The notes under the pieces were generated by a model. That model searched no databases, had not been told where the DNA came from, and worked only from the letters and a program-made list of their open reading frames with translations. Below are positions 1 to 7,502 of a stretch of 64,000 nucleotides of DNA, piece after piece. Source of the stretch: Photorhabdus noenieputensis. Lineage in GTDB: Bacteria; Pseudomonadota; Gammaproteobacteria; Enterobacterales; Enterobacteriaceae. The position numbers and the translations under genes are program-made. Location: contig NZ_RCWC01000018.1 of the NCBI RefSeq assembly GCF_018448935.1, positions 1-64,000 of the forward strand, in the 5' to 3' direction. Numbering within the stretch: the first letter of the stretch is position 1; every line of letters begins with the position of its first letter.

Positions 1-2
1 AT

Positions 3-1976
3 CTGTTAAGCCGGGATGACAGCACCTATGAAGCCAGTAAAATCGCCACCAATAAAAATGCCAAACTGACCAGCACTCACGGTAAAGTTAATTTTAAAGC
101 GGTCAAAAACAGCACCTTTGAGCAGACAATTACCTATTCCAAAGGCTTTTATATCAAGCAGACCGATAAAGGCTATACCGAAAACAAATGGGTGCTTCCT
201 GCTATTCATATCGGCGGAAAATTTACCGTGGAGGCGGCCAAAGGGATTAGCGCGGATATCAAAGCCCAAAATGGTCAATCGTTACAGAATGCGGTATCAG
301 TATTCGGCAATACGCCGGAAACCGCCTGGCTGAAAGGACTCAATGAACGTAAAGACGTTCAATGGAATTTAGTCAAAGATGCCTATGACAGTTGGGATTA
401 CAAAAGCCAGCATCTAAATCCGGTGGTCTCTGCGGTTATCGCGATTGCAGTCGCCGCTGCGACAGCGGGGGCCGGATTAACGGTTTCTGTTGCCGGATCA
501 GCCGCAAGTACAGCGGGTTCAGCCGCGACGGCCGCGGGCGCTACTGCCAGCACTGCCGCCGCCATGAGTTCAGTGGCTTACGGCGCGACGGCTTCCGGCA
601 TGGCCGCACTCGCTTCTCAGGCAGCGGTAGCGTTGGTGGATAATCAAGGTGACTTATCTAAAGCTTTAAAAGTGATGGGAAGCAGCGATACGGTTAAATC
701 AACCATCACATCAATGGCGATTGGTGGCGCACTGGCGGGTTTTGATAACGTGATGGGATGGGATAAAGCCGCCAATGGCGCTCAAATTGACCCGGCAAAA
801 GCGACATTACCTAAACTGAGCAATGGCGACTGGAGCAAAGTGGCTCAACGGATCGCCGGTCAATCCATTATCAGTTCCAGCCTTGGTACAGCCATCAATG
901 GCGGTAGTTTTAAGGACAATTTTACCACCGCATTACTTGCCAATATTGGCAGCCAGATTAACGCCGAAGGTGCCGGGTTGATTGGGGCTAACGGTCAGGT
1001 GTTAGGTTTACCCGGAAAAACCATCAGCCATGCGGCGGTTTCTGCCCTTGCTGCGGAAATTGGCGGCGGTGATGCCAAAGGGGCGGCGGCTGGGGCATTA
1101 GCGGCAGAACTGGCCGCGATAACATTGGATAAAACATTCAATGATCCCATGAAAATTCAGGCAGGTGGCAAAATCATCGGCAGCGTCGCAGGTGCCATTG
1201 CAACCAACAGCGCCAAAGGGGCTAACAGTGGGGCTAATGCCGGGGAAATTGTTATTGTATATAACGCGCTGGCACATCTTCTATCCGCAGCAGAGAAAGA
1301 AAGACTGGGTACAATACAAGCTTACGAGGAGAAAAAGAACGCCTTTTGTCAGCAGTCGCCGGATGCGTGTAAACAAGCGGGAGAAGCTATCAGCTTTGGT
1401 ACTGACTTCATCCCAGTGATCGGTGATATCAAAGGTTTTGTAGAGGCTAAAAGCGCATTAGATTATCTAGCCGCCGCGATAGCCATTATTCCCGGCGCAG
1501 GTGATGCCGCCGGAAAAACTATCAAAGTCGCAGAACAAGCCTTACAAAAAGGCGATGTTGGCGAAGTTTCCAGACTGATTAATAAAGCCAGTGATGAAAT
1601 AAAAGCATTACCAAAACCAAGCACTACATCAATCCCAAGTGGCAGTATTGGCGCTGGAAGTGTATTCAGAGTTGATGATGCCCAATTAGGGAAAAAGCTA
1701 GGAAAGCACGTAAAAGATTTTGGTGGTAATCCATCAAATCCTGCGGATAGAAAGTTGGTTCTGAACAAAATAAACGAAATAGGTAATGACCCGGATAAAA
1801 CGATTCCTGGTGTTTTTGCCGGACAAGGGGCTAATGGAACGAGAGGAGATGTATTATTTAAAATAAAGGGGAATGATGTTGTTGTCACTAAACCAGATGG
1901 CACATTTGTTACTATTATGAAGGATGGTATCAATAATACATCTGTGAAAAATGCACTGAAAGGAGAACCACGTTGA
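3..1976 (+). CDS. CdiA/haemagglutinin-family exoprotein, C-terminal part with toxin domain (5' end outside window)
   Basis: The reading frame is open from base 3, so this is the 3' end of a much larger gene. The part before about 420 matches the end of the repeat region of two-partner-secreted haemagglutinin/CdiA proteins. From about 420 to 1290 it is Ala/Gly/Ser-rich and resembles the DUF637-type domain of such proteins. A pre-toxin segment follows (about 1290-1560; 'DFIPVIGDIKG', 'IIPGAGDAAGK', two hydrophobic turns). The last ~100 codons form the variable toxin (KLGKHVKDFGG ... RGDVLFKIKGNDVVVT ... FVTIMKDG). That pattern resembles small RelE/BECR-like nuclease domains such as DUF4258; this is inference and the target is unknown. 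The family kills neighbours by contact-dependent delivery of the C-terminus. The stop codon overlaps the start of the next gene, the expected immunity gene. Confidence 0.85.
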   Translation: MLSRDDSTYEASKIATNKNAKLTSTHGKVNFKAVKNSTFEQTITYSKGFYIKQTDKGYTENKWVLPAIHIGGKFTVEAAKGISADIKAQNGQSLQNAVSVFGNTPETAWLKGLNERKDVQWNLVKDAYDSWDYKSQHLNPVVSAVIAIAVAAATAGAGLTVSVAGSAASTAGSAATAAGATASTAAAMSSVAYGATASGMAALASQAAVALVDNQGDLSKALKVMGSSDTVKSTITSMAIGGALAGFDNVMGWDKAANGAQIDPAKATLPKLSNGDWSKVAQRIAGQSIISSSLGTAINGGSFKDNFTTALLANIGSQINAEGAGLIGANGQVLGLPGKTISHAAVSALAAEIGGGDAKGAAAGALAAELAAITLDKTFNDPMKIQAGGKIIGSVAGAIATNSAKGANSGANAGEIVIVYNALAHLLSAAEKERLGTIQAYEEKKNAFCQQSPDACKQAGEAISFGTDFIPVIGDIKGFVEAKSALDYLAAAIAIIPGAGDAAGKTIKVAEQALQKGDVGEVSRLINKASDEIKALPKPSTTSIPSGSIGAGSVFRVDDAQLGKKLGKHVKDFGGNPSNPADRKLVLNKINEIGNDPDKTIPGVFAGQGANGTRGDVLFKIKGNDVVVTKPDGTFVTIMKDGINNTSVKNALKGEPR

Positions 1977-2452
1977 ATTTAGTTACTAAAGCAATCAATC
2001 AGTGGGGAGCTCAAATCATAGGGAAACCACTTAAGTCAGTGTATGGATTGATTCATATATACGACATAGTGGATGTTGAACATCCCCAAGAGTTATCTAT
2101 TGAATTTTGTGAAATCGATAACTCGCCAAAGAAACTACTTTGTGGCCCTAATGGGACATCAATCGTTTTATGTGAAGGTGAACTTAGTGAAAATGATTTA
2201 GGAGAATATGGTAAAGAGATAGTAATGGATCTATCTAATCTTAAAATATTTGATGGATTGATAGGGAAACCTCTTTCTTACATTAATACCATTTATTCTG
2301 AAATTGAGCAAGATATCATCGGTTTTATGTTTGTGTTTTATAATTATGGTCAATTTAGCGTAATGAATTTAGGCGATGAAATATATATGTTTAATCATAT
2401 ACCTGATTCTTTGCTAAAAGATGAAGAAATTTCTTTAATTAAAGTAAGTTGA
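1973..2452 (+). CDS. Probable CDI immunity protein (cdiI-like), TTG start
   Basis: This 159-residue cytoplasmic-looking protein has no signal peptide or membrane span. It starts at a TTG that overlaps the toxin stop codon (TTGA arrangement) and is preceded by AGGAG at 1961-1965, so the two genes are translationally coupled. Acidic composition, small size and position directly behind a CdiA-type toxin are the usual hallmarks of an immunity protein that binds and neutralises the toxin domain. I do not recognise a named immunity family in the sequence. The gene is more AT-rich than the upstream repeat and DUF637 region, as is usual for toxin/immunity cassettes acquired by exchange. The role is inferred from position. 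Confidence 0.7.
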   Translation: MNLVTKAINQWGAQIIGKPLKSVYGLIHIYDIVDVEHPQELSIEFCEIDNSPKKLLCGPNGTSIVLCEGELSENDLGEYGKEIVMDLSNLKIFDGLIGKPLSYINTIYSEIEQDIIGFMFVFYNYGQFSVMNLGDEIYMFNHIPDSLLKDEEISLIKVS

Positions 2453-2488
2453 GAAAAATTTGACTCAGAGATATTCCTATTAGTGTGA

Positions 2489-2523
2489 CTGCCTCTTAAT
2501 CAGGAGATCTGACTAAGAGGCAG
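2489..2523 (+). terminator. Hairpin between immunity gene and orphan module
   Basis: Inverted repeat CTGCCTCTTA (2489-2498) and TAAGAGGCAG (2514-2523), with a second nested TCAG/CTGA pair inside the loop. There is no strong T-run, so termination is plausible but not certain. It marks the end of the main toxin/immunity unit. Confidence 0.4.
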
Positions 2524-2535
2524 AATTCACTACCA

Positions 2536-3342
2536 ATGGACAGATTAGTTAACAAAGCTAAAGAAAAGCAAAGATATTCCATTGATTCTGAAAAAAATGT
2601 TCATCGCTTTTCTTACAGTAATAATGGTACATGGCATTGGTCTGGTAGTACTGGAGATCAAAAAAATCCATTAGACAGACAAGAAATTCCTAATGATGTA
2701 AAGAAAAATTTTGGTTTACCTGGTAAATGTGCCGGGAACGGTGGGTTATGCACACTGACCTATCAGGCTGAAATGGAAGGTGGGATAAAAACAGCGGATG
2801 CCATCAGTGGTCTGAGATGGATGTTTGGCTTATCGGCTGAAGATACTCATCGTCTCAGCCAGTTTGTGACGACAGAAAACCAGAATGATTTAGGGCTGTT
2901 GTATAACTCGCTGCCCGCTTGGGAAAAAGGTGCACTGATAGCTAAAGAAGCGGTAGAATCTGCCGGTATTGGCGGTGCTATCGGCGGTAAAGCTTCCGTT
3001 GCTTCGATTGTTGGGAAGAATAAACAGCCTTATCAACCGAATCAGGGTGCTGTTGGTAATATGGGAGAATTTTTTAGACAACCCGGATTTGGAAGTCAGA
3101 TAAAGAATAACTCAAGTAAAACCAGCCAAATCTATCAAGGCCAAAGTGTTTATCAAGCTAAAGATGTGGTCGGAGATCATATAGCTAAAGGTGATAAATA
3201 TTATCTTGATGGTATGCATAAAAATCATATTGAAATATTTGATAAGAATGGAAAATTCAAATCTGTTCTTAATTTAGATGGTTCGTACAATGAAGTTAAA
3301 ACTCAAAAAGCTATGACTGAAGGACGGAGATTGCCAAAATGA
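2536..3342 (+). CDS. Orphan CdiA-CT toxin module with colicin E3-like C-terminus
   Basis: The 268-residue frame lacks any export signal or filamentous part. The first ~60 residues (motif 'GTWHWSGSTGD') look like the tail of a different toxin, so the ORF may be a chimera left by deletion. Residues ~65-150 are a pre-toxin segment (CAGNGGLCTLTYQAEM onward) duplicated almost exactly at 3890-4145. The last ~65 residues (GDKYYLDGMHKNHIEIFD ... VLNLDG ... TEGRRLPK) align by eye with the 16S-rRNase domain of colicin E3, including D-x-x-H followed by E and a C-terminal Arg. This is the fold described for the Enterobacter cloacae CdiA-CT. No Shine-Dalgarno precedes the ATG at 2536, so it may be expressed only after recombination onto the upstream cdiA. 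It overlaps the next gene by 4 bp. Confidence 0.7.
   Translation: MDRLVNKAKEKQRYSIDSEKNVHRFSYSNNGTWHWSGSTGDQKNPLDRQEIPNDVKKNFGLPGKCAGNGGLCTLTYQAEMEGGIKTADAISGLRWMFGLSAEDTHRLSQFVTTENQNDLGLLYNSLPAWEKGALIAKEAVESAGIGGAIGGKASVASIVGKNKQPYQPNQGAVGNMGEFFRQPGFGSQIKNNSSKTSQIYQGQSVYQAKDVVGDHIAKGDKYYLDGMHKNHIEIFDKNGKFKSVLNLDGSYNEVKTQKAMTEGRRLPK
2728..2983 (+). repeat. CDI pre-toxin duplication, copy 1
   Basis: A 256-bp stretch that recurs at 3890-4145 with scattered substitutions and no indel. It encodes the conserved pre-toxin segment and is a likely homology handle for swapping toxin modules. Confidence 0.85.
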
Positions 3343-3689
3343 TAGACCATATTCCTCTTGATAGAATGAAAAAAGACTTTTTGCTCATTCTCAACCAAAA
3401 ATCTATTGGTACGATAGATACGGATAACCTATCAGTAAACTACAATGACCACTTAGATAAAAGACTAAAAAGATATTTAACTTTATTGTGTGATACCGCT
3501 GAGTTGCTAGCTAATGCGACAGAAAATAGAGATGAAGTGACTGCACAAGCAGCTTTATTGAGAATCCGTAGTCATTCAATGAGTTTATCTAGTTTCTTTG
3601 AAGCAATAACTGAAGATGTAGAAGTATTGCTTGGTCTGAATGGCTGGCCAAAGATCCCTGATAATTACATTTATCCATCTAGTAAATAA
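3339..3689 (+). CDS. Probable immunity protein for the orphan E3-like toxin
   Basis: This 116-residue protein starts within the stop region of the preceding toxin module (ATGATAG overlap), the normal coupling of cdiA-CT and cdiI. It is acidic, predicted mostly helical, and has no signal peptide or membrane segment. No named family is recognised with certainty. Function as the cognate antitoxin is inferred from position, size and overlap. A perfect hairpin terminator follows about 20 bases after the stop, so toxin and immunity form a closed two-gene cassette. Confidence 0.6.
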   Translation: MIDHIPLDRMKKDFLLILNQKSIGTIDTDNLSVNYNDHLDKRLKRYLTLLCDTAELLANATENRDEVTAQAALLRIRSHSMSLSSFFEAITEDVEVLLGLNGWPKIPDNYIYPSSK

Positions 3690-3708
3690 TAATCCCAACC
3701 ATTATGAA

Positions 3709-3743
3709 CCGAAAGCCCACATCACGTGGGCTTTCGGCCTTTT
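3709..3743 (+). terminator. Rho-independent terminator after orphan immunity gene
   Basis: Perfect 12-bp stem CCGAAAGCCCAC (3709-3720) and GTGGGCTTTCGG (3726-3737) with a 5-base loop, followed by CCTTTT. Confidence 0.8.
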
Positions 3744-3754
3744 GCCAATAATCA

Positions 3755-4150
3755 CCAGATGTGCGTAAACAAGCTAGTAATCTGACCAGAGAACTCCAGG
3801 AAGCCAATAAGCAAGGAACGCCTACCGAAGCAATCTGGAACAAATACAACAAACTGAGAGCTGCGCAACGGGCAGAAATGTTGTCTGCCTGTGCCGGGAA
3901 CGGTGGGTTATGCACACTAACCTATCAGGCTGAAATGGACGGCGGGATAAAAACAGCGGATGCGATTAGTGGCTTAAGATGGATGTTTAACTTATCGGCT
4001 GAGGATGCCCATCGCATCAGCCAGTTTGTGACGACAGAAAATCAGAACGATTTAGGGCTATTATATAACTCGCTGCCTGCCTGGGAAAAAGGTTCATTAA
4101 TAGCCAAAGAAGCGGTAGAATCTGCCGGTATTAGCGGTGTTATCGATTAA
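3755..4150 (+). pseudogene. Remnant of a third CdiA-CT module (pre-toxin only)
   Basis: The frame opens after a stop at 3749 and begins with S-P-D-V-R-K-Q-A, matching S-P-D-A-C-K-Q-A at about 1356 in the main cdiA, so it starts exactly at a module junction. It then carries a charged linker (LTRELQEANKQG ... RAAQRAEMLSA) and the complete 256-bp duplicated pre-toxin segment. It stops a few codons later (ISGVID) without any toxin domain and without a following immunity gene. There is no credible ribosome binding site for the GTG at 3761. I read it as a decayed or donor module rather than a working gene. Confidence 0.7.
3890..4145 (+). repeat. CDI pre-toxin duplication, copy 2
   Basis: Second copy of the 256-bp segment at 2728-2983. 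The protein differs at only a few positions (for example SAEDTHRL versus SAEDAHRI). Confidence 0.85.
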
Positions 4151-4303
4151 CCAAAGATATAAGCGATTATAATTATTCAAAAGATTAACTCCCCCCAATA
4201 TAATAAATTCATTAACCCCAAGGAATAGTAAGATTTCTATAATTATTTAATTCACTCATTCTTTCAATTCTCAAACAATTAATAAGATATAATTTTTAAC
4301 AAT

Positions 4304-4346
4304 ATAAAAGTGGCCATAAATTATAAATTTAAGGCCACCATTTTAT
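4304..4346 (-). terminator. Hairpin downstream of calpain-like gene
   Basis: GTGGCC (4310-4315) pairs with GGCCAC (4333-4338) and flanking A/T bases extend the stem. On the minus strand it lies about 90 bases past the stop of the gene at 4434. The rest of 4151-4433 is AT-rich and shows nothing else I can name. Confidence 0.45.
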
Positions 4347-4433
4347 TGATTTTTATTTAAATTGCCATTAATACCAAACACTAATATTAAATTAGTAGAT
4401 TACAAGTCAATCCTAGCAAGGAGCAGTATCCTA

Positions 4434-5582
4434 TCACTCTTGAATTGGAGAGGGATTTGCAATACTTTTCAATGAATCAGGAATAATTTCACTGAGATAC
4501 ATGTCACTTATTTTTGGTAAATTCTTAACATAGAGATCATATGGCATCCAGAATGATTTCCCCTCAAACCGGCTATTCTGGAATATATCATTTTGTACGT
4601 CTTCTGGAATATTTTCCCATTCAGCAGAGCCTGGAGAATATGGACCTTTATATTTAACGACATTCCACGGATTATGCAGTCGTACTAACTTAATATCATT
4701 CCATTGCTGAGCATCCAATATTAAATAAGCATGGCCTGATACCAAATCCGTAGAGGAACCCGTTCCTTGATAAGTCACATGATGTTTTACTTTGAAGATA
4801 TCGACAAATTTCTCATCCCAAATACGATCCTGATTATCCTGATTAATACCGGTATTTGCAGTCGATTCTATACCAAAATAGATTTCATTACCGCCGCCTA
4901 AATTCTCATAGCCTGCATGCAATTTTGCAAATGCTTTTTCAATCAGGTAGTACCAAAACTCATTTTTATCTTCCATAGCAGAAAAATTGACTCTTGGCAG
5001 ATCATCGTCAATCAATAAATAACCAATCTTAGATTGATTGATGATTCTGATCGAATAAACGCCGGTTGAATTATAAACCGGCGGATAAATGGAAGAGAAT
5101 AACAAATTATGCCCTTCAGGATGGGAAGCAATTGCCCCAATAGTGCTAACAAAGCCGCAATTGCCAAGATAAAGCTGCCCCATATCGATCATCTCTACCC
5201 CTTTAATAAACATACTGGGAGATTCAATAAAATCTTTAATACGGCTATGCTTATCAACTCCTCCATTTTGCCATTGCTCAGGAGTATATGAATCATCCGA
5301 CAAATAACCATTTTTCTCTGATAATGCTTTAATTAAAGCCAATACCGGATCTTTTGCATATAAAGTGACACCGTTAAAGTCAAAAGGTTCACAGGTAGCC
5401 AGAATACCATTTAACTCACTTAATTTTACCGCTTTATCAGGATCTCCGCTCAATGCTTCTTGCACGGATTTTTCAGCATATGCGTCACGTCCACATGCGA
5501 TTAAATCCCTATCTGGTGATTTTGGCCATGTATGAACATTAATGACATCAACTGGTTTATCGGAGAAATTAACAACTGACAT
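4434..5582 (-). CDS. Calpain-like (family C2) cysteine protease
   Basis: I recognise the calpain catalytic core in this 382-residue protein. Motifs in order: LGNCGFVSTIGAIASHPE (nucleophile Cys142; animal calpains have LGDCW), 'LIDDDLP' (calpain VVVDDRLP), EFWYYLIEKAFAKLHAGYENL with GGG, then SGHAYLI (His284) and VRLHNPWN (Asn304), followed by 'AEWENI'. Cys, His and Asn are all present with calpain-like spacing. The Trp after the Cys is replaced by Gly. About 60 N-terminal residues are not recognised. There is no calcium-binding C-domain, signal peptide or membrane span. The ATG at 5582 is chosen because AAGGGA lies 8 bases upstream; a TTG two codons earlier is less likely. It stands alone between the CDI modules and yciO and may be an effector; substrate unknown. 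Confidence 0.75.
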   Translation of the reverse strand: MSVVNFSDKPVDVINVHTWPKSPDRDLIACGRDAYAEKSVQEALSGDPDKAVKLSELNGILATCEPFDFNGVTLYAKDPVLALIKALSEKNGYLSDDSYTPEQWQNGGVDKHSRIKDFIESPSMFIKGVEMIDMGQLYLGNCGFVSTIGAIASHPEGHNLLFSSIYPPVYNSTGVYSIRIINQSKIGYLLIDDDLPRVNFSAMEDKNEFWYYLIEKAFAKLHAGYENLGGGNEIYFGIESTANTGINQDNQDRIWDEKFVDIFKVKHHVTYQGTGSSTDLVSGHAYLILDAQQWNDIKLVRLHNPWNVVKYKGPYSPGSAEWENIPEDVQNDIFQNSRFEGKSFWMPYDLYVKNLPKISDMYLSEIIPDSLKSIANPSPIQE

Positions 5583-5761
5583 TTTCAATATCCCTTGATT
5601 TTATAATGAATGAATAAACTTACCTTAGGTGAGGTAAATATTTCCTTATCACGTTATTAAAATCAACTTAATTATTAAATAGACGGTAATTCTATTTTAT
5701 TGAGTCAGTGTTAATAATTCGAAATAACAATAACCATTTCGATTCAATTAAAAAATCAAAA

Positions 5762-5796
5762 ATATAAAGCCTGCATATAATATACAGGCTTTATAT
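5762..5796 (-). terminator. Terminator of the rnm-yciO unit
   Basis: Perfect 12-bp stem ATATAAAGCCTG (5762-5773) and CAGGCTTTATAT (5785-5796). Reading on the minus strand, a T-rich tract follows. It sits just past the yciO stop codon. Confidence 0.75.
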
Positions 5797-5823
5797 AGAT
5801 TCTAAAAATAATTACTGCGTAGC

Positions 5824-6444
5824 TTATAAGAATGGCGTGATATTGCCAGCCCCTTCTCGTATGACAACCGGCGTATCCTCAGTTAAATCGATTACGGTTG
5901 TAGGTTGTTGCCCTAAATAACCCCCGTGAATAATCAAATCAACCAATTTTCCCAAATTATCTTTAATTTCTTCAGGATCAGATTCAGCAAAATCATTGCC
6001 CGGCAAAATCAGACTAGTGGACATCAATGGCTCACCCACTTGTTCAAGCAACGCCAAGGCAATTGGATTGGATGGAACACGTAACCCAATGGTTTTCCGC
6101 TTATCATTCATCAAACGACGAGGTACTTCTTTCGTCGCACGCAAAATAAACGTGTAATTACCTGGCGTATTATTCTTAATCAGCCGAAAAGCTGAATTAT
6201 CGACATAAGCATAGGTCGATATTTCTGACAAATCCCGGCACATTAAGGTGAAATTATGATGACTCTCTAACTGGCGGATACGGCATATCCGAGTCATCGA
6301 ATCTTTATCTTCCAGATGGCAGCCAATCGCATAACCGGAATCAGTTGGGTAAACAACCACCCCACCCTTTTTAAGTACATCCACACTTTGCCCTATTAAA
6401 CGCGGCTGCGGATTATCAGGATGAATATAAAAAAACTGGCTCAT
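5824..6444 (-). CDS. yciO: YciO, Sua5/YrdC/YwlC family protein
   Basis: The 206 residues equal the length of E. coli YciO. The fold is the threonylcarbamoyl-AMP synthase (YrdC/Sua5) type: VVYPTDSGYAIGC near the N-terminus for nucleotide binding, 'KDSMTRICRIRQ', PGNYTFILRATKEVP, 'TIGLRVPSNPIALALL', and TSLILPG. The paralogue TsaC is the main enzyme for the t6A tRNA modification; YciO is a related protein with a less certain role. It follows rnm after 27 bases, the same order as in E. coli, and has AGAGG before the ATG. A terminator closes the unit downstream. Confidence 0.92.
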   Translation of the reverse strand: MSQFFYIHPDNPQPRLIGQSVDVLKKGGVVVYPTDSGYAIGCHLEDKDSMTRICRIRQLESHHNFTLMCRDLSEISTYAYVDNSAFRLIKNNTPGNYTFILRATKEVPRRLMNDKRKTIGLRVPSNPIALALLEQVGEPLMSTSLILPGNDFAESDPEEIKDNLGKLVDLIIHGGYLGQQPTTVIDLTEDTPVVIREGAGNITPFL

Positions 6445-6471
6445 AAATTACCTCTTAATTTTATGCAGCCC

Positions 6472-7332
6472 CTACAGTGACCAGTTACGCCATATTGGTA
6501 CCACATCACCGGGCAACCACAATTTACGCCCTAACTCTATCCATGAACAAGGCTGGTGAAAATCAGAACCTAACGAAGCCATCAAATCATATTCCCGCGA
6601 CAATTGACCGAGATATTGCCGCTCGTTAGGTGCCTGCTGGCACTGTGCAACTTCCATCGCATCACCACCATGTTGTTTAAACCAGACAATCAGACGCTTC
6701 AACCATTTGGTCGATAAATCATATCGTCCCGGATGAGCAATGACTGCTTGACCACCTGATTGATGAATGGCATCAATAGCTTGTTCGATTGTACACCATT
6801 GAGGTGGAACGTATCCGATTTTTCCTTTTGCCAGATACTTTTTAAATATTTTCGCCACTGTTGGCTCTCTGCCTATTTCAATTAAATAACGGGCAAAATG
6901 GCCTCGTGTCACCTGTCCACCATTTGCTAACCGATTAGCCCCCGACCAAGCATCGGGAATCCCCACCTTTGCCAATTTGCGGCCTATCTCAATTCCTCTC
7001 TCTTTTCTGAGTTCAGCTTGCTTTCCGAGCAATTTGACCATTGCATTTGACTGAATATCAATGTTTAAACCAACAATGTGAATCTCCATATTTTGCCACA
7101 GGGTAGATATCTCAACACCTGATATCAATTTTAATGGCAAGTTGTGCTGGCTGATATGTTCATTGGCGGGCAAAATAGCATCCGTTGTATCATGATCAGT
7201 CACTGCCAATACATTAACGCCCATTGCCACTGCCCGTTCAACCAACTCTGATGGTGAAAGTAAACCATCCGATGCAGTCGTATGACTGTGCAGATCATAA
7301 ATTGTCACCCATTCAGTCGTTGAATTTGTCAT
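6472..7332 (-). CDS. rnm: RNase AM, 5'-3' exoribonuclease of the PHP family
   Basis: The PHP-domain metal motifs are clear: DLHSHTTASDG at residues 14-24 and 'VTDHDTTDA' about 20 residues later, with further His residues in VIAHPGRYD and the C-terminal GSDFHQP. Length (286) and sequence match E. coli YciV, now RNase AM. That enzyme trims 5' ends of 5S, 16S and 23S rRNA and degrades short oligonucleotides in the cytoplasm. It is co-directional with yciO. In E. coli the neighbour on the other side is trpL; here ~12 kb of Tc-toxin genes lie between. Confidence 0.92.
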   Translation of the reverse strand: MTNSTTEWVTIYDLHSHTTASDGLLSPSELVERAVAMGVNVLAVTDHDTTDAILPANEHISQHNLPLKLISGVEISTLWQNMEIHIVGLNIDIQSNAMVKLLGKQAELRKERGIEIGRKLAKVGIPDAWSGANRLANGGQVTRGHFARYLIEIGREPTVAKIFKKYLAKGKIGYVPPQWCTIEQAIDAIHQSGGQAVIAHPGRYDLSTKWLKRLIVWFKQHGGDAMEVAQCQQAPNERQYLGQLSREYDLMASLGSDFHQPCSWIELGRKLWLPGDVVPIWRNWSL

Positions 7333-7404
7333 TATTCCGTTCTCTGATTAAATAGCTTAGGTACAGCTTAGCGATAAACGGTGACATTTTACAGAATAGA
7401 ACCC

Positions 7405-7433
7405 TATTCAGCCCTAAAATATCGGGCTGAATA
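7405..7433 (-). terminator. Hairpin between chitinase 2 and rnm
   Basis: Inverted repeat TATTCAGCCC (7405-7414) and GGGCTGAATA (7424-7433) in the gap between the two minus-strand genes. No strong T-run follows, so it may be a weak terminator insulating rnm from the toxin operon. Confidence 0.5.
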
Positions 7434-7502
7434 AGATTATTTTAAGAACGATGAAATTTACGGATGAGAAACGCAATATCCCTTTTTATTGACAGAGAAG
7501 AA

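Noticed and set aside
1463-1933. 156-codon minus-strand frame opposite cdiA toxin
   Set aside because: It is the mirror of the well-supported plus-strand coding sequence; no ribosome site or motif.
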